Positions 8,675-16,575 of a stretch of DNA of 64,000 bases are shown in pieces (the stretch's first letter is position 1; the number at the start of each line of letters is the position of its first letter). The notes below the pieces were generated by a model. That model was not told the DNA's origin. It searched no databases and saw nothing but the letters and a program-made list of their open reading frames with translations. Source of the DNA: Streptomyces polyasparticus (GTDB taxonomy: Bacteria; Actinomycetota; Actinomycetes; Streptomycetales; Streptomycetaceae). A program made the position numbers and the translations under genes. The stretch lies in the NCBI RefSeq assembly GCF_014493765.1, contig NZ_JACTVJ010000005.1:1-64000 (forward strand), in the 5' to 3' direction.

Positions 8675-10078
8675 CTAGTTGAGGTACTGACAGGTGGAGC
8701 GCGGGGTGTAGACGCCGTGTCCTGCGCGTCCGGTGTACTCCCGCTCGTGGATGACGACCTCGCCCCGCGACAGGACGGTCTCGACCCGGCCGGTGGTGCG
8801 CTTGCCCTCGTACGCCGAGTAGTCGACGTTCATGTGGTGCGTTGCGGCTGACATGACCTGCTGGGCGTCCGGGTCGTAGATCACGATGTCGGCGTCGGCG
8901 CCGGGCGCGATGGTGCCCTTCTTCGGGTACATGCCGAACATCCGGGCCGGCGTGGCACAGGCGATCTCGATCCAGCGGCGGCGGGAGATGTGCCCGTCGA
9001 CGACGGCCTGGTGGAGCAGGTCCATCCGGTTCTCCACGCCCGGCAGACCGTTGGGGATCTTCGAGAAGTCGCCCCGGCCGAGCTCTTTCTGTCCCACGAA
9101 GCAGAAAGGGCAGTGGTCGGTGGAGACGACTTGGAGGTCGTTTGTCCGCAGGCCCTGCCACAGCTTGGCCTGGTGCTCCTTGGGGCGCAGCGGCGTCGAG
9201 CACACGTACTTCGAGCCCTCGAAATCGGGCTCGGCGAGGTTGTCCGTGGACAGGAACAGGTACTGCGGGCAGGTCTCGCCAAAGACGTTCAGTCCCTCGT
9301 CACGCGCGCGGGCCAGCTCGGCAACCGCCTCCATCGCGGAGACGTGCACGACGTACAGCGGGGCCCCGGCGACCTGGGCGAGCTTGACGGCACGGTGGGT
9401 GGCCTCGGCTTCGAGCAGCGACTTGCGTACCTCGCCGTGGTAGCGCGGGTCGGTCTCCCCGCGGGCGAGCGCCTGCTCGACCAGGACATCGATCGCGATG
9501 CCGTTCTCGGCGTGCATCATGATCAGCCCGCCGTTGTCAGCGGAGCGCTGCATGGCGCGCAGAATCTGGCCGTCGTCGGAGTAGAAGACGCCCGGATACG
9601 CCATGAACTGCTTGAAGGAGGTGACGCCCTCGTCCACGAGGAGGTCCATCTCCTTGAGCGTCTCCTGGTGCACGTCGGAGACGATCATGTGGAAGGCGTA
9701 GTCGACCGCGCAGTTGCCCTCGGCCTTGGCGTGCCAGGCGTCGAGTCCCTCGCGCAGGCTGTGTCCCACGCTCTGCACGGCGAAGTCGACGATCGTCGTG
9801 GTGCCGCCCCAGGCCGCCGCCCGGGTGCCGGTCTCGAAGGTGTCGGCGGCAAAGGTGCCGCCGAACGGCAGCTCCATGTGGGTGTGGGCGTCGACGCCGC
9901 CCGGGATCACGTACTTCCCGGTGGCGTCGATCTCCCGCTCGGCCGTCCAGGCCTGCGCGGCCGGCGTACCGGAGGCGGCGAGGGCGGCGACCCGGCCGTC
10001 CTCGATCAGGATGTCGGCGTGGATCTCGTCGGACGCGGTGATGACGAGACCACCGCGGATGACGGTACGGCTGCTCAT
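8675..10078 (-). CDS. hydA: Dihydropyrimidinase / D-hydantoinase
   Basis: A 467-residue cyclic amidohydrolase that opens dihydropyrimidine or hydantoin rings to N-carbamoyl amino acids. All metal-site residues of the binuclear-zinc family are visible: the His pair in DAHTHM (65, 67), the carboxylated Lys in TSFKQFMAYPG (156), His in IMMHAENG (189), His in YVVHVSA (245) and Asp in VSTDHCPF (321). Length fits the family (about 460-490). It begins 22 bases after the amidohydrolase stop and is followed at 11 bases by the LLM gene, so the three genes form one transcript. The product would be the substrate of the upstream amidohydrolase. I prefer dihydropyrimidinase over allantoinase because the sequence matches the hydantoinase branch, but substrate is not fixed by sequence. 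Confidence 0.93.
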   Translation of the reverse strand: MSSRTVIRGGLVITASDEIHADILIEDGRVAALAASGTPAAQAWTAEREIDATGKYVIPGGVDAHTHMELPFGGTFAADTFETGTRAAAWGGTTTIVDFAVQSVGHSLREGLDAWHAKAEGNCAVDYAFHMIVSDVHQETLKEMDLLVDEGVTSFKQFMAYPGVFYSDDGQILRAMQRSADNGGLIMMHAENGIAIDVLVEQALARGETDPRYHGEVRKSLLEAEATHRAVKLAQVAGAPLYVVHVSAMEAVAELARARDEGLNVFGETCPQYLFLSTDNLAEPDFEGSKYVCSTPLRPKEHQAKLWQGLRTNDLQVVSTDHCPFCFVGQKELGRGDFSKIPNGLPGVENRMDLLHQAVVDGHISRRRWIEIACATPARMFGMYPKKGTIAPGADADIVIYDPDAQQVMSAATHHMNVDYSAYEGKRTTGRVETVLSRGEVVIHEREYTGRAGHGVYTPRSTCQYLN

Positions 10079-10100
10079 GCTCCCTCTCCCTCCTGCCGTT

Positions 10101-10943
10101 TCACGGTGCGGTGATCGGGGCGTACGCGTCGGGACGGCGGTCGCGGAAGAACTGCCAGCGGTCGCGGATCTCGCGCAGCTTGCCCATGTCCAGGTCGCGC
10201 ACGACCAGTTCGGGCTCCTTGTCGGAGGCGACCTCGCCCACGAACTGCGCCTCCGGGTCGACGAAGTACGTCGTCCCGTAGAAGTCGTTGTCGCCGAGCT
10301 CCTCGACGCCGACCCGGTTGATCGCGCCGACGAAGTACTCGTTGGCGACGGCCGCCGCGGGCTGCTCCAGCTGCCACAGGTAAGAGGACAGACCGCGCGA
10401 GGTGGCCGACGGGTTGAAGACGATCTCGGCGCCCGCGAGGCCCAGCGCCCGCCAGCCCTCGGGGAAGTGGCGGTCGTAGCAGATGTAGACGCCGATCTTG
10501 CCGACCTTGGTGTCGAACACGGGCCAGCCGGCGTTGCCGGGGCGGAAGTAGAACTTCTCCCAGAATCCCGGCACTTGGGGGATGTGGTGCTTGCGGTACT
10601 TGCCCAGGTACGAGCCGTCCGCGTCGATCACGGCGGCCGTGTTGTAGAGGACGCCCGGCTGCTCCTCCTCGTACATCGGCAGCACGAGCACGATGCCGTG
10701 TTCCTTCGCGAGTACCTGGAAGCGCCGGACGATCGCCCCTTCGGGGATCGACTCCGCGTACTCGTAGAACGCCTTGTCCTGCACCTGGCAGAAATACGGC
10801 CCGTAGAAAAGCTCCTGGAAGCACAGCACTTGAGCACCCTGTGCCGCGGCATCGCGCACCGCCTGCTCATGTACCTGGATCATCGACTCCTTGTCGCCCG
10901 TCCACGCGGTCTGGAACAGGGCGGCACGAATCACTCGGCTCAT
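10101..10943 (-). CDS. Nitrilase-superfamily N-carbamoyl amidohydrolase (beta-ureidopropionase-like)
   Basis: A 280-residue carbon-nitrogen hydrolase. The Glu-Lys-Cys triad is complete: Glu44 in VLCFQELFYGPYF, Lys118 in GKYRKHHIPQ and Cys155 in VYICYDRHFPE. The YGPYF and HHIPQVPGFWEKFYFRPG segments are typical of beta-ureidopropionase and N-carbamoylputrescine amidase relatives. In this context it should remove the carbamoyl group from the hydantoinase product, releasing beta-alanine (or another amino acid), ammonia and CO2. It is the first gene of the catabolic operon. The ATG at 10941-10943 has a good GGAGGT site five bases upstream; an earlier ATG at 10973 does not. Candidate operators lie 60-105 bases upstream. 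Confidence 0.9.
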   Translation of the reverse strand: MSRVIRAALFQTAWTGDKESMIQVHEQAVRDAAAQGAQVLCFQELFYGPYFCQVQDKAFYEYAESIPEGAIVRRFQVLAKEHGIVLVLPMYEEEQPGVLYNTAAVIDADGSYLGKYRKHHIPQVPGFWEKFYFRPGNAGWPVFDTKVGKIGVYICYDRHFPEGWRALGLAGAEIVFNPSATSRGLSSYLWQLEQPAAAVANEYFVGAINRVGVEELGDNDFYGTTYFVDPEAQFVGEVASDKEPELVVRDLDMGKLREIRDRWQFFRDRRPDAYAPITAP

Positions 10944-11005
10944 CGGGACCTCCGGTCGCTCGGTGTGCGACAAACCTAGGAAGTCCGAAAGTCGTCTTTG
11001 AGTTG

Positions 11006-11048
11006 CACGGTGTCACGTCTGCGGGCCCCTGGCGTGCCACGGTGTCAC
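11006..11048 (-). promoter_or_regulatory. Paired 11-bp direct repeats upstream of the ureide operon
   Basis: CACGGTGTCAC occurs exactly at 11006-11016 and again at 11038-11048, 32 bases apart, which is about three helical turns. More degenerate relatives (CGTGTTTCAC, CGTATGTTTCAG) continue toward the pucR stop. The position, between the operon start and the regulator gene, suits binding sites for the adjacent PucR protein. This is inference. Confidence 0.45.
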
Positions 11049-11098
11049 TCTGCCGTGGCCCCGTGTTTCACGGCCGTTTTCCCAGGTCGCCGTATGTT

Positions 11099-12670
11099 TC
11101 AGCCCTGTTGCGCGTCATGCGCGAGGAGCGCGATGTGCACCGAGGCGGCCTGCTCGAAGTCGTCGAGGTCCACGCCGAGCCGCGTCTGGATCGCTTCGAG
11201 GCGGCGGTACAGCGCGGGCCGGGAGACGTGGTGGAGCTGTGCGGTACGGGACTTGTTGCGGCCGGAGGCGAGATACGTCCGCAGCACGGCCAGCAAAGCC
11301 GCCTCTTCGCCGTCCCGTTCGCACAGCAGCCCGTCCAGCTCCCGCTCCGCGAACGACTGCACCCGCGGATCGTCGCGCAACAGCCGGATCAGGCCCCGCA
11401 GATGAACGTCCTTGAGGCGTACGACGGCCGGAAGGTCCAGCGCCGCCGAGGAATCGGCCACGGCATCCGCCACATGCTGTGCCTCGCGCAGTCCCGCGGG
11501 CACGTCGTCCCAGACGGTCCGCGGGCCGGCCGCGGCGACCACGGTCTCCCCCGACCCCGGCTCGGTGCGCAGCCGCGCCGCGAAGTGCTCCGTCAGCGCC
11601 TCTGCGTCCTGGTCACGGGGCAGGCTGAGGAGTACGGCGGTGGCGTCGCCGGCGAGTTCGGCGACGAGCCCGGACAGACCGAGGAGGCGGAGCAGCCGGT
11701 CCAGTTGGGCCGGGGTCCCGTCCCGTACGACGAGCGGGACGAACGTCCGCCGGTTGACCGGGAGCCCGGCGGCCCGCGCCCGCGGCAGCAGCTGCCGTGC
11801 CGGTACCACCTCGCTCACCAGGTCGGTGAGCAGGCCCTGCGCCGACTCCTCCTCCCAGGAATGCGCGGCGTTGCCGAGCATGCGGTGCAGCACGAGGGCC
11901 TCGGCGGCACGGTCGGCGAGCAGCCTGCCCACGCCGGTGTCCCCGCGGTACCCGCAGAGCATGATCTGCCCCCACCGTTCACCTCGCCCGCCGAGCTCGG
12001 CCCGGATCCAGCCGTCTCCCTCGCTGCCGCCCGCCTGCCGGGCGATGCGCTCCCAGTCGCGCAGCACGTCGTCCACCGCGGGCCGCTCCCCCGCCGTGGC
12101 GAGAACGCGATGCGCGAGGTTGGTGACGACGACCGGGCAGGCGCTGTGCTGGGCCACCTCGTCGAGCAGCCGCTGCAGCGGGGCGCCCGCGGTGATGAGG
12201 CCGGTGAGCGCGGTCCGTACGGCCTCGGAGAGACTGACGGCGGCGAACTTCCGCCGCACGAGCCGGGACTGGACCTCCTCCGTCAACTCCGCGAAGGGAA
12301 AGGGCCGGTGCAGCACGATCATCGGCAGTCCGCACCGCTCGGCCGCCCGGCGCATCACGTCCGGCGGCGCCGGGAAGGCGCGGCCGAGTCCGAGGACCAC
12401 CGCCGCGGCCTCCGCGCGGTGCAGGGAGCGGATGTACTCGGCCTGCTTGTCCTCGTCCCCGGCGAGCAGCACACCCGTCGTCAGGACCATCTCGCCGCCG
12501 CTGAGCATCACGCCCACGTCGGCGGCCTCGGCGACATGCACCCAGCGCACCGGCCGGTCGAGCCGGCTCGCGCCGGCTATCACCTCGGGCTCTCCGGCGA
12601 GCACGCGCTCAAGAGCGAGGACCTGGCGGACCGACAGGGCCGGTCCCAGGGGCTCGAAGACGGTCGTCAT
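11099..12670 (-). CDS. PucR-family transcriptional regulator
   Basis: A 523-residue regulator. The N-terminal PucR domain covers about residues 10-135 (SVRQVLALERVLAGEPEVIA to AAERCGLPMIVLHRP). A central GGDEF-like PucR middle region follows. The C-terminal helix-turn-helix is at about 455-515, reading RTYLASGRNKSRTAQLHHVS and RPALYRRLEAIQTRLGVDLD. In Bacillus and Streptomyces, proteins of this type control purine or ureide catabolism and sense the ligand through the N-terminal domain. It is encoded immediately upstream of, and co-directional with, the hydantoinase operon, so it is the likely regulator of that operon. The start at 12668-12670 (MTTVFEP) is chosen over the ATG at 12718 because the family alignment begins there. 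Whether it activates or represses cannot be read from the sequence. Confidence 0.88.
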   Translation of the reverse strand: MTTVFEPLGPALSVRQVLALERVLAGEPEVIAGASRLDRPVRWVHVAEAADVGVMLSGGEMVLTTGVLLAGDEDKQAEYIRSLHRAEAAAVVLGLGRAFPAPPDVMRRAAERCGLPMIVLHRPFPFAELTEEVQSRLVRRKFAAVSLSEAVRTALTGLITAGAPLQRLLDEVAQHSACPVVVTNLAHRVLATAGERPAVDDVLRDWERIARQAGGSEGDGWIRAELGGRGERWGQIMLCGYRGDTGVGRLLADRAAEALVLHRMLGNAAHSWEEESAQGLLTDLVSEVVPARQLLPRARAAGLPVNRRTFVPLVVRDGTPAQLDRLLRLLGLSGLVAELAGDATAVLLSLPRDQDAEALTEHFAARLRTEPGSGETVVAAAGPRTVWDDVPAGLREAQHVADAVADSSAALDLPAVVRLKDVHLRGLIRLLRDDPRVQSFAERELDGLLCERDGEEAALLAVLRTYLASGRNKSRTAQLHHVSRPALYRRLEAIQTRLGVDLDDFEQAASVHIALLAHDAQQG

Positions 12671-12796
12671 GGCGGCGTTCCCTTGTTCGGGCCAGGTGCT
12701 CCTGTGCGCTCCTCGCACCGTGCACGAGGAGCGCGGCGCCCTGCTCGGCCTCCTCGACGGTCAGGTGCCGCGGCGGGGCAGCGTGCCCGGCCGGCC

Positions 12797-12874
12797 ACCT
12801 TCCGATCCACCACCGGCCGACCACCTTCCGATCCACCACCGGCCGACCACCTTCCGATCCACCTCCGGCCGACC
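12797..12874. repeat. 26-bp tandem repeat, three copies
   Basis: Units at 12797-12822, 12823-12848 and 12849-12874 begin ACCTTCCGATCCACC and differ by one base. They lie in the 272-bp gap between the divergent pucR and kinase-like genes. They could hold regulator sites, but no dyad symmetry is visible, so a replication-slippage array is as likely. Confidence 0.85.
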
Positions 12875-12942
12875 CGCCCGGGCTCAACTTACCCCGGCCT
12901 CGTCCGCCGGTCCCGCCCTACGACCGCGTAGGGTCCGGGGGC

Positions 12943-13740
12943 ATGGTCAACTCCCCTCCCCCGTCCCATGTGCTGGCCGCTTTCGGTGCCGAAGGGCAGG
13001 TCGTGCTGCTCGCGGGCGGGCAAGGGGTCACCTGGCGGGCGGGCCGGTTCGTGCTCAAGCCGACGGACGGGGCCCAGGAGACCGCGTGGCGGGCCGAAGT
13101 CCTCGACGCGCTGCCGGAGTCGGAGGAGTTCACGGTGGCCCGGCCGGTGCGCGCCAGCGACGGAACCTGGACGGTGACCGGCTGGGAAGCCTGGCATCTC
13201 GTGGCCGGTGACACCGATCCGCACCGTACGCAAGACATCGTGCGTGCCGGAGAGGCCTTCCACGCGGCGGTCGCCTCGCTCGGCCTCGGACGCCCGGGGT
13301 TCCTGGACGCGAAGGACGACGCGTGGACGCGGGCAGACCGGCTGTCGTGGGATCTGGGCCAAGAGGCCGATGCGAAAGGCGAGTTCGGGATGCTCGCACC
13401 GCTCATGGCCGCGCGCGAGCCGCTGACGACGGGCGACGAACAGCCCGTGCACGGCGATCTCCTGGGCAATGTGCTGTTCGCGGACGGGCTGCCGCCCGCG
13501 GTGATCGACTGGCCGGTGTACTGGCGACCGCCGATGTGGGCGTCGGCGGTCGCCGTCGTGGACGCGCTGCTCTGGTACGAGGGCGATCCAGGGCTCCTCG
13601 GCCCCTGGACCGGGGACCCGCACCGCTACCAGCTGCTGCTGCGCGCCCTGATCTACCGCATCGCGACGACGCGGGCGGTGGGGCGGGCGCCCGATCCGAC
13701 GTACGGGCCGGTGGCAAAGCTGGTGCTGGACAGCAAGTAG
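12943..13740 (+). CDS. APH/choline-kinase-like phosphotransferase (TIGR02569-like)
   Basis: A 265-residue protein with the aminoglycoside-phosphotransferase kinase fold. The catalytic loop is PVHGDLLGNVLFADG near residue 165 (H-G-D-x-x-x-x-N) and the metal-binding Asp is in AVIDWPVYWRP about 15 residues later. The N-terminus has a short strand-loop region (VVLLAGGQGVTWRAGRFVLK) whose Lys would contact ATP. Length is at the short end for the family. The substrate is unknown; resistance to an antibiotic should not be assumed. It follows the 26-bp array and converges with the M15 peptidase, leaving only seven bases between stops. Confidence 0.75.
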   Translation: MVNSPPPSHVLAAFGAEGQVVLLAGGQGVTWRAGRFVLKPTDGAQETAWRAEVLDALPESEEFTVARPVRASDGTWTVTGWEAWHLVAGDTDPHRTQDIVRAGEAFHAAVASLGLGRPGFLDAKDDAWTRADRLSWDLGQEADAKGEFGMLAPLMAAREPLTTGDEQPVHGDLLGNVLFADGLPPAVIDWPVYWRPPMWASAVAVVDALLWYEGDPGLLGPWTGDPHRYQLLLRALIYRIATTRAVGRAPDPTYGPVAKLVLDSK

Positions 13741-13747
13741 CCCCGCA

Positions 13748-14557
13748 CTACCGCCCGTTGCGCGAGAAGTGCTGGTAGTCCGGGTTGGACCAGCGCCCGC
13801 CCCACTCCCAGCCGACCGCACGGAAGGCGCGGGTGAGCACATCGCCCGAGCGGATCATGCCCTTGGTCCTCCGCCACCGGTCGAGGTGGCGCGCACCGGC
13901 TGCGGGATGGACGCGGCCGCTCCAGTCGACATACGGGTTCTCCACCGTGTTGATGTCGATCGCGTCCCCGTACGAGTGCTGCGACAGACGGCCCGGATTG
14001 CCCACCACCTGGCGGCAGTTGAAGGCCGAGGTGTTGTCGTCGGCCATGGACGCGTGGTCGCTGCCGTTGTACGCGGACACCGGGCGCATCTTGCGGATCG
14101 GGAACTTGGCGGCGAACGCCTTCCCGAACACGTAGAGCACGTCCTTCGCCACCCGCTCGTTGACGATCATCTCGCCGGTGTGCACCTTGCCGTCGAAGCC
14201 CCAGTGGCTCATCCGGAGCAGCCGCAGCCGCTGCGGCGGCACGGGACAGCCCGGGCGGTAGGTGCGGCCGAGCGCGGTCCGCGTGACGGGCAGCGTGCGG
14301 TGGCGGAATACGGGGCGCGCGGCGGCTGCTGCCTGGACAGGGCGCGGCTTCACCGGGGTGACGGCCGGCTTGGGCGAGCCCGACGCGGTGGCCGGAGGCC
14401 GGGCGGAGGGTGTGAGGGCGAGCGAGGGAGACGGAGAGGGAACGGGCGGCGGGGAGGACGCGGAGGCGGCGGGGACCGGGGTCGCGGAGACCGGGGCGGC
14501 ACCGACGGTGAGCAGCAGGACGCTGGCCGCAGAGGCGACCCGAAGTACGATTTGCAC
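13748..14557 (-). CDS. Secreted M15-family D-Ala-D-Ala carboxypeptidase-like protein
   Basis: A 269-residue exported protein. A signal peptide occupies residues 1-25 (VLRVASAASVLLLTVGAAPV), followed by a Pro/Ser/Ala-rich linker to about 80. The M15 zinc peptidase domain follows. Zinc ligands are visible as His194 and Asp201 in SQHSYGDAIDIN and His263 in DYQHF. The conserved substrate segment AYNGSDHASM is also present. It should trim peptidoglycan stem peptides outside the membrane. The family is common in Streptomyces (VanY-like) and does not by itself imply glycopeptide resistance. It diverges from the lipoate ligase gene with a 59-bp gap. Confidence 0.88.
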   Translation of the reverse strand: MQIVLRVASAASVLLLTVGAAPVSATPVPAASASSPPPVPSPSPSLALTPSARPPATASGSPKPAVTPVKPRPVQAAAAARPVFRHRTLPVTRTALGRTYRPGCPVPPQRLRLLRMSHWGFDGKVHTGEMIVNERVAKDVLYVFGKAFAAKFPIRKMRPVSAYNGSDHASMADDNTSAFNCRQVVGNPGRLSQHSYGDAIDINTVENPYVDWSGRVHPAAGARHLDRWRRTKGMIRSGDVLTRAFRAVGWEWGGRWSNPDYQHFSRNGR

Positions 14558-14616
14558 CGAATCACCATATTGAGCGTGACCAAGAACGCTTGGCCGACAA
14601 GCCGGGAGGCAGCACA

Positions 14617-15678
14617 GTGCACGGCGAGTACAAGGTTCCCGGCGGAAAGCTCGTGACCGTCGATCTGGAGGTCGACGAGAGCGCGGGCGTCCTGCGCGAT
14701 GTACGGGTGGCCGGGGACTTCTTCCTGGAGCCCGACGATTCGTTCACGGTCCTCAGCCAGGCCCTGAACGGCGCCCCCGCCGACACCGACGCCTCCGGCC
14801 TCGCGGCCCGGATCGACGCCGCGCTGCCCCCGGGCACGGTCCTGTACGGCCTGACGACGGAAGGCGTCGGTGTCGCCGTACGCAGAGCGCTCGCCCATGC
14901 CACCGACTGGACCGACTACGACTGGCAGCTGATCCACGAAGGGCCGCAGCCGCCCGCGCTGCACATGGCGCTCGACGAGGTCCTGACCACCGAGGTCGCC
15001 GAGGGGCGCAGGCCGCCGACGCTGCGGATCTGGGAGTGGGGTGCGCCGGCCGTCGTCATCGGCAGCTTCCAGTCGCTGCGCAACGAGGTCGACCCCGAGG
15101 GCGCCAAGCGGCACGGCATCGAGGTCGTACGGCGGATCAGCGGCGGCGGGGCGATGTTCTGCGAGCCGGGCAACACCATCACGTACTCGCTCTCCGTGCC
15201 GGACGCGCTGGTGCAGGGCCTGTCCTTCGCGGACAGCTACGCCTATCTCGACGACTGGGTGCTCGGCGCGCTCGGCGACATGGGGATCAAGGCCTGGTAC
15301 CAGCCGCTCAACGACATCGCCACGGACGCCGGGAAGATCGCGGGCGCCGCGCAGAAGCGGATCGCGGGCGGCGGCGGTGCGGTGCTGCACCACGTGACGA
15401 TGGCGTACGACATCGACGCGGACAAGATGCTGGAGGTGCTGCGGATCGGGCGCGAGAAGCTCTCGGACAAGGGCACGAAGAGCGCGAAGAAGCGTGTGGA
15501 CCCCTTGCGCCGGCAGACCGGTCTTCCGCGCGATGCGGTGATCGAGCGGATGGTGGAGTCGTTCCGGGCGCGCTACGGCCTGACGGCGGGCAAGGTCACG
15601 GACGAGGAGATGGCACGGGCGCAGGAGCTGGCGCGCACCAAGTTCGGCTCGCCGGAGTGGACGGCGCGGGTGCCGTAG
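14617..15678 (+). CDS. Lipoate-protein ligase family protein with N-terminal accessory domain
   Basis: A 353-residue protein that should attach lipoate (or octanoate) to 2-oxoacid dehydrogenase and GcvH lipoyl domains. Residues 1-90 resemble the small accessory domain found at the C-terminus of E. coli LplA (HGEYKVPGGKLVTVDLEVD). The catalytic domain follows from about 100, with RRISGGGAMF (172-181) and the Lys-containing loop DIATDAGKIAGAAQKR. The domain order is thus reversed relative to LplA. I chose the GTG at 14617 because GGGAGG lies six bases upstream; a TTG at 14590 is less supported. The gene is monocistronic here, with no lipA or lipB nearby. Confidence 0.85.
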   Translation: MHGEYKVPGGKLVTVDLEVDESAGVLRDVRVAGDFFLEPDDSFTVLSQALNGAPADTDASGLAARIDAALPPGTVLYGLTTEGVGVAVRRALAHATDWTDYDWQLIHEGPQPPALHMALDEVLTTEVAEGRRPPTLRIWEWGAPAVVIGSFQSLRNEVDPEGAKRHGIEVVRRISGGGAMFCEPGNTITYSLSVPDALVQGLSFADSYAYLDDWVLGALGDMGIKAWYQPLNDIATDAGKIAGAAQKRIAGGGGAVLHHVTMAYDIDADKMLEVLRIGREKLSDKGTKSAKKRVDPLRRQTGLPRDAVIERMVESFRARYGLTAGKVTDEEMARAQELARTKFGSPEWTARVP

Positions 15679-15713
15679 GGGCGTTTGCCCCTCGGCCTCC
15701 GCCCCCGCCCGGG

Positions 15714-16409
15714 TCAGTTCGGCGTGGTCGGCTCCGGGCCCGTGCCGCCCGGGTCGGCCGGGGCCTTCTCCCAGGCGGAGGTGCCGAGTTGGGCCGTGCT
15801 GCCGATGTCGATGGGGCCGCCGTCGGCGGGCTGGACGACATGGCTGCCGCGCCCCGGGGCGGGGGCGATGTCGAAGTATGTGCCGTGCGGGGCGGGCCTG
15901 GTGGCGTCGGTGACCGTGTTGCGCCAGGTCAGCGTGGTGAGGACGGATTCGCCGGGCTGCAGCCGTATCGCCGTCGGCTTGGTGTTGCGCAGGCCGGTCG
16001 AGATGCCGTCGGTGCCCTTGAGCACCTCGATCGCCACGGGCTCGCGGTCGGCGTCGAGGACGGTGACGGCCGGGTAGCCGTTCACCTCGTAGGTGCTCGT
16101 ACCGCAGTTGGTGAACGTGATGCTCATCGCGCGCAGCCCCATCGCGGCGTCGACCAGGGAGGCCGTGGCCCGCAGGGACTCCGCGCCGCAGTCCGTCGCG
16201 CTGTGCGCGGCCGAAGGCTCGATCTCCAGGTCGTCCGGGTCCGGTACGGAGGGGGCGGGCGCCGGTGCGTCGTCCGCGGCCTGTGAGGCGCGTGCCGGGT
16301 CGGCTTCGCGCTCCAGCTCGTCCGCGAGTGAGCTGCAGCCCGTCGCCAGGGTGGTGAGCGTCGCGGCGAGGACCAGGGCGAGGACGGGCCGTACTGATAT
16401 GCGGGTCAC
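15714..16409 (-). CDS. DUF4232 lipoprotein
   Basis: A 231-residue predicted lipoprotein. The GTG start at 16407-16409 gives a clean signal peptide (VRPVLALVLAATLTTLATG) ending in a lipobox LATGCSSL, so Cys would be lipidated. An acidic Pro/Ala-rich linker follows. The DUF4232 beta-sandwich covers about 70-215, containing the paired Cys ATDCGAES and TFTNCGTSTYEVNGYPAVTV, probably disulfide-bonded. Function is unknown; members are common in Streptomyces cell envelopes. The frame stays open upstream through an 18-bp repeat array, but a start there would bury the signal peptide. It is convergent with the lipoate ligase gene. Confidence 0.82.
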   Translation of the reverse strand: MTRISVRPVLALVLAATLTTLATGCSSLADELEREADPARASQAADDAPAPAPSVPDPDDLEIEPSAAHSATDCGAESLRATASLVDAAMGLRAMSITFTNCGTSTYEVNGYPAVTVLDADREPVAIEVLKGTDGISTGLRNTKPTAIRLQPGESVLTTLTWRNTVTDATRPAPHGTYFDIAPAPGRGSHVVQPADGGPIDIGSTAQLGTSAWEKAPADPGGTGPEPTTPN

Positions 16410-16446
16410 CCGGGGATCATGCCACGGGGGTACCGGCGGCCCACAC

Positions 16447-16572
16447 GCCTGTGCGTGGCCGCTCACCTGTGCGTGGCCGCTCGTCAGTACGTGCCCGCTC
16501 GCCTGTGCGTGGCCGCTCGTCAGTACGTGCCCGCTCGCCTGTGCGTGGCCGCTCACCTGCCCATCGCCGCTC
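16447..16572. repeat. 18-bp minisatellite, seven copies
   Basis: Seven contiguous 18-bp units fill 16447-16572. Two forms alternate, GCCTGTGCGTGGCCGCTC and GTCAGTACGTGCCCGCTC. The array ends three bases from the stop of the response-regulator gene (16576-16578). Because 18 is divisible by three, it reads as a six-residue repeat (SGHAQA/SGHVLT) on the minus strand, in frame with the downstream lipoprotein. I take it as untranslated. Confidence 0.88.
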
Positions 16573-16575
16573 CGC

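Noticed and set aside
12943-13740. Aminoglycoside resistance kinase
   Set aside because: The catalytic loop fits the fold, but the length and N-terminus match uncharacterised kinases; there is no antibiotic context.
13748-14557. Glycopeptide-resistance VanY
   Set aside because: M15 carboxypeptidases are routine in Streptomyces and no vanHAX or VanRS genes are present here.
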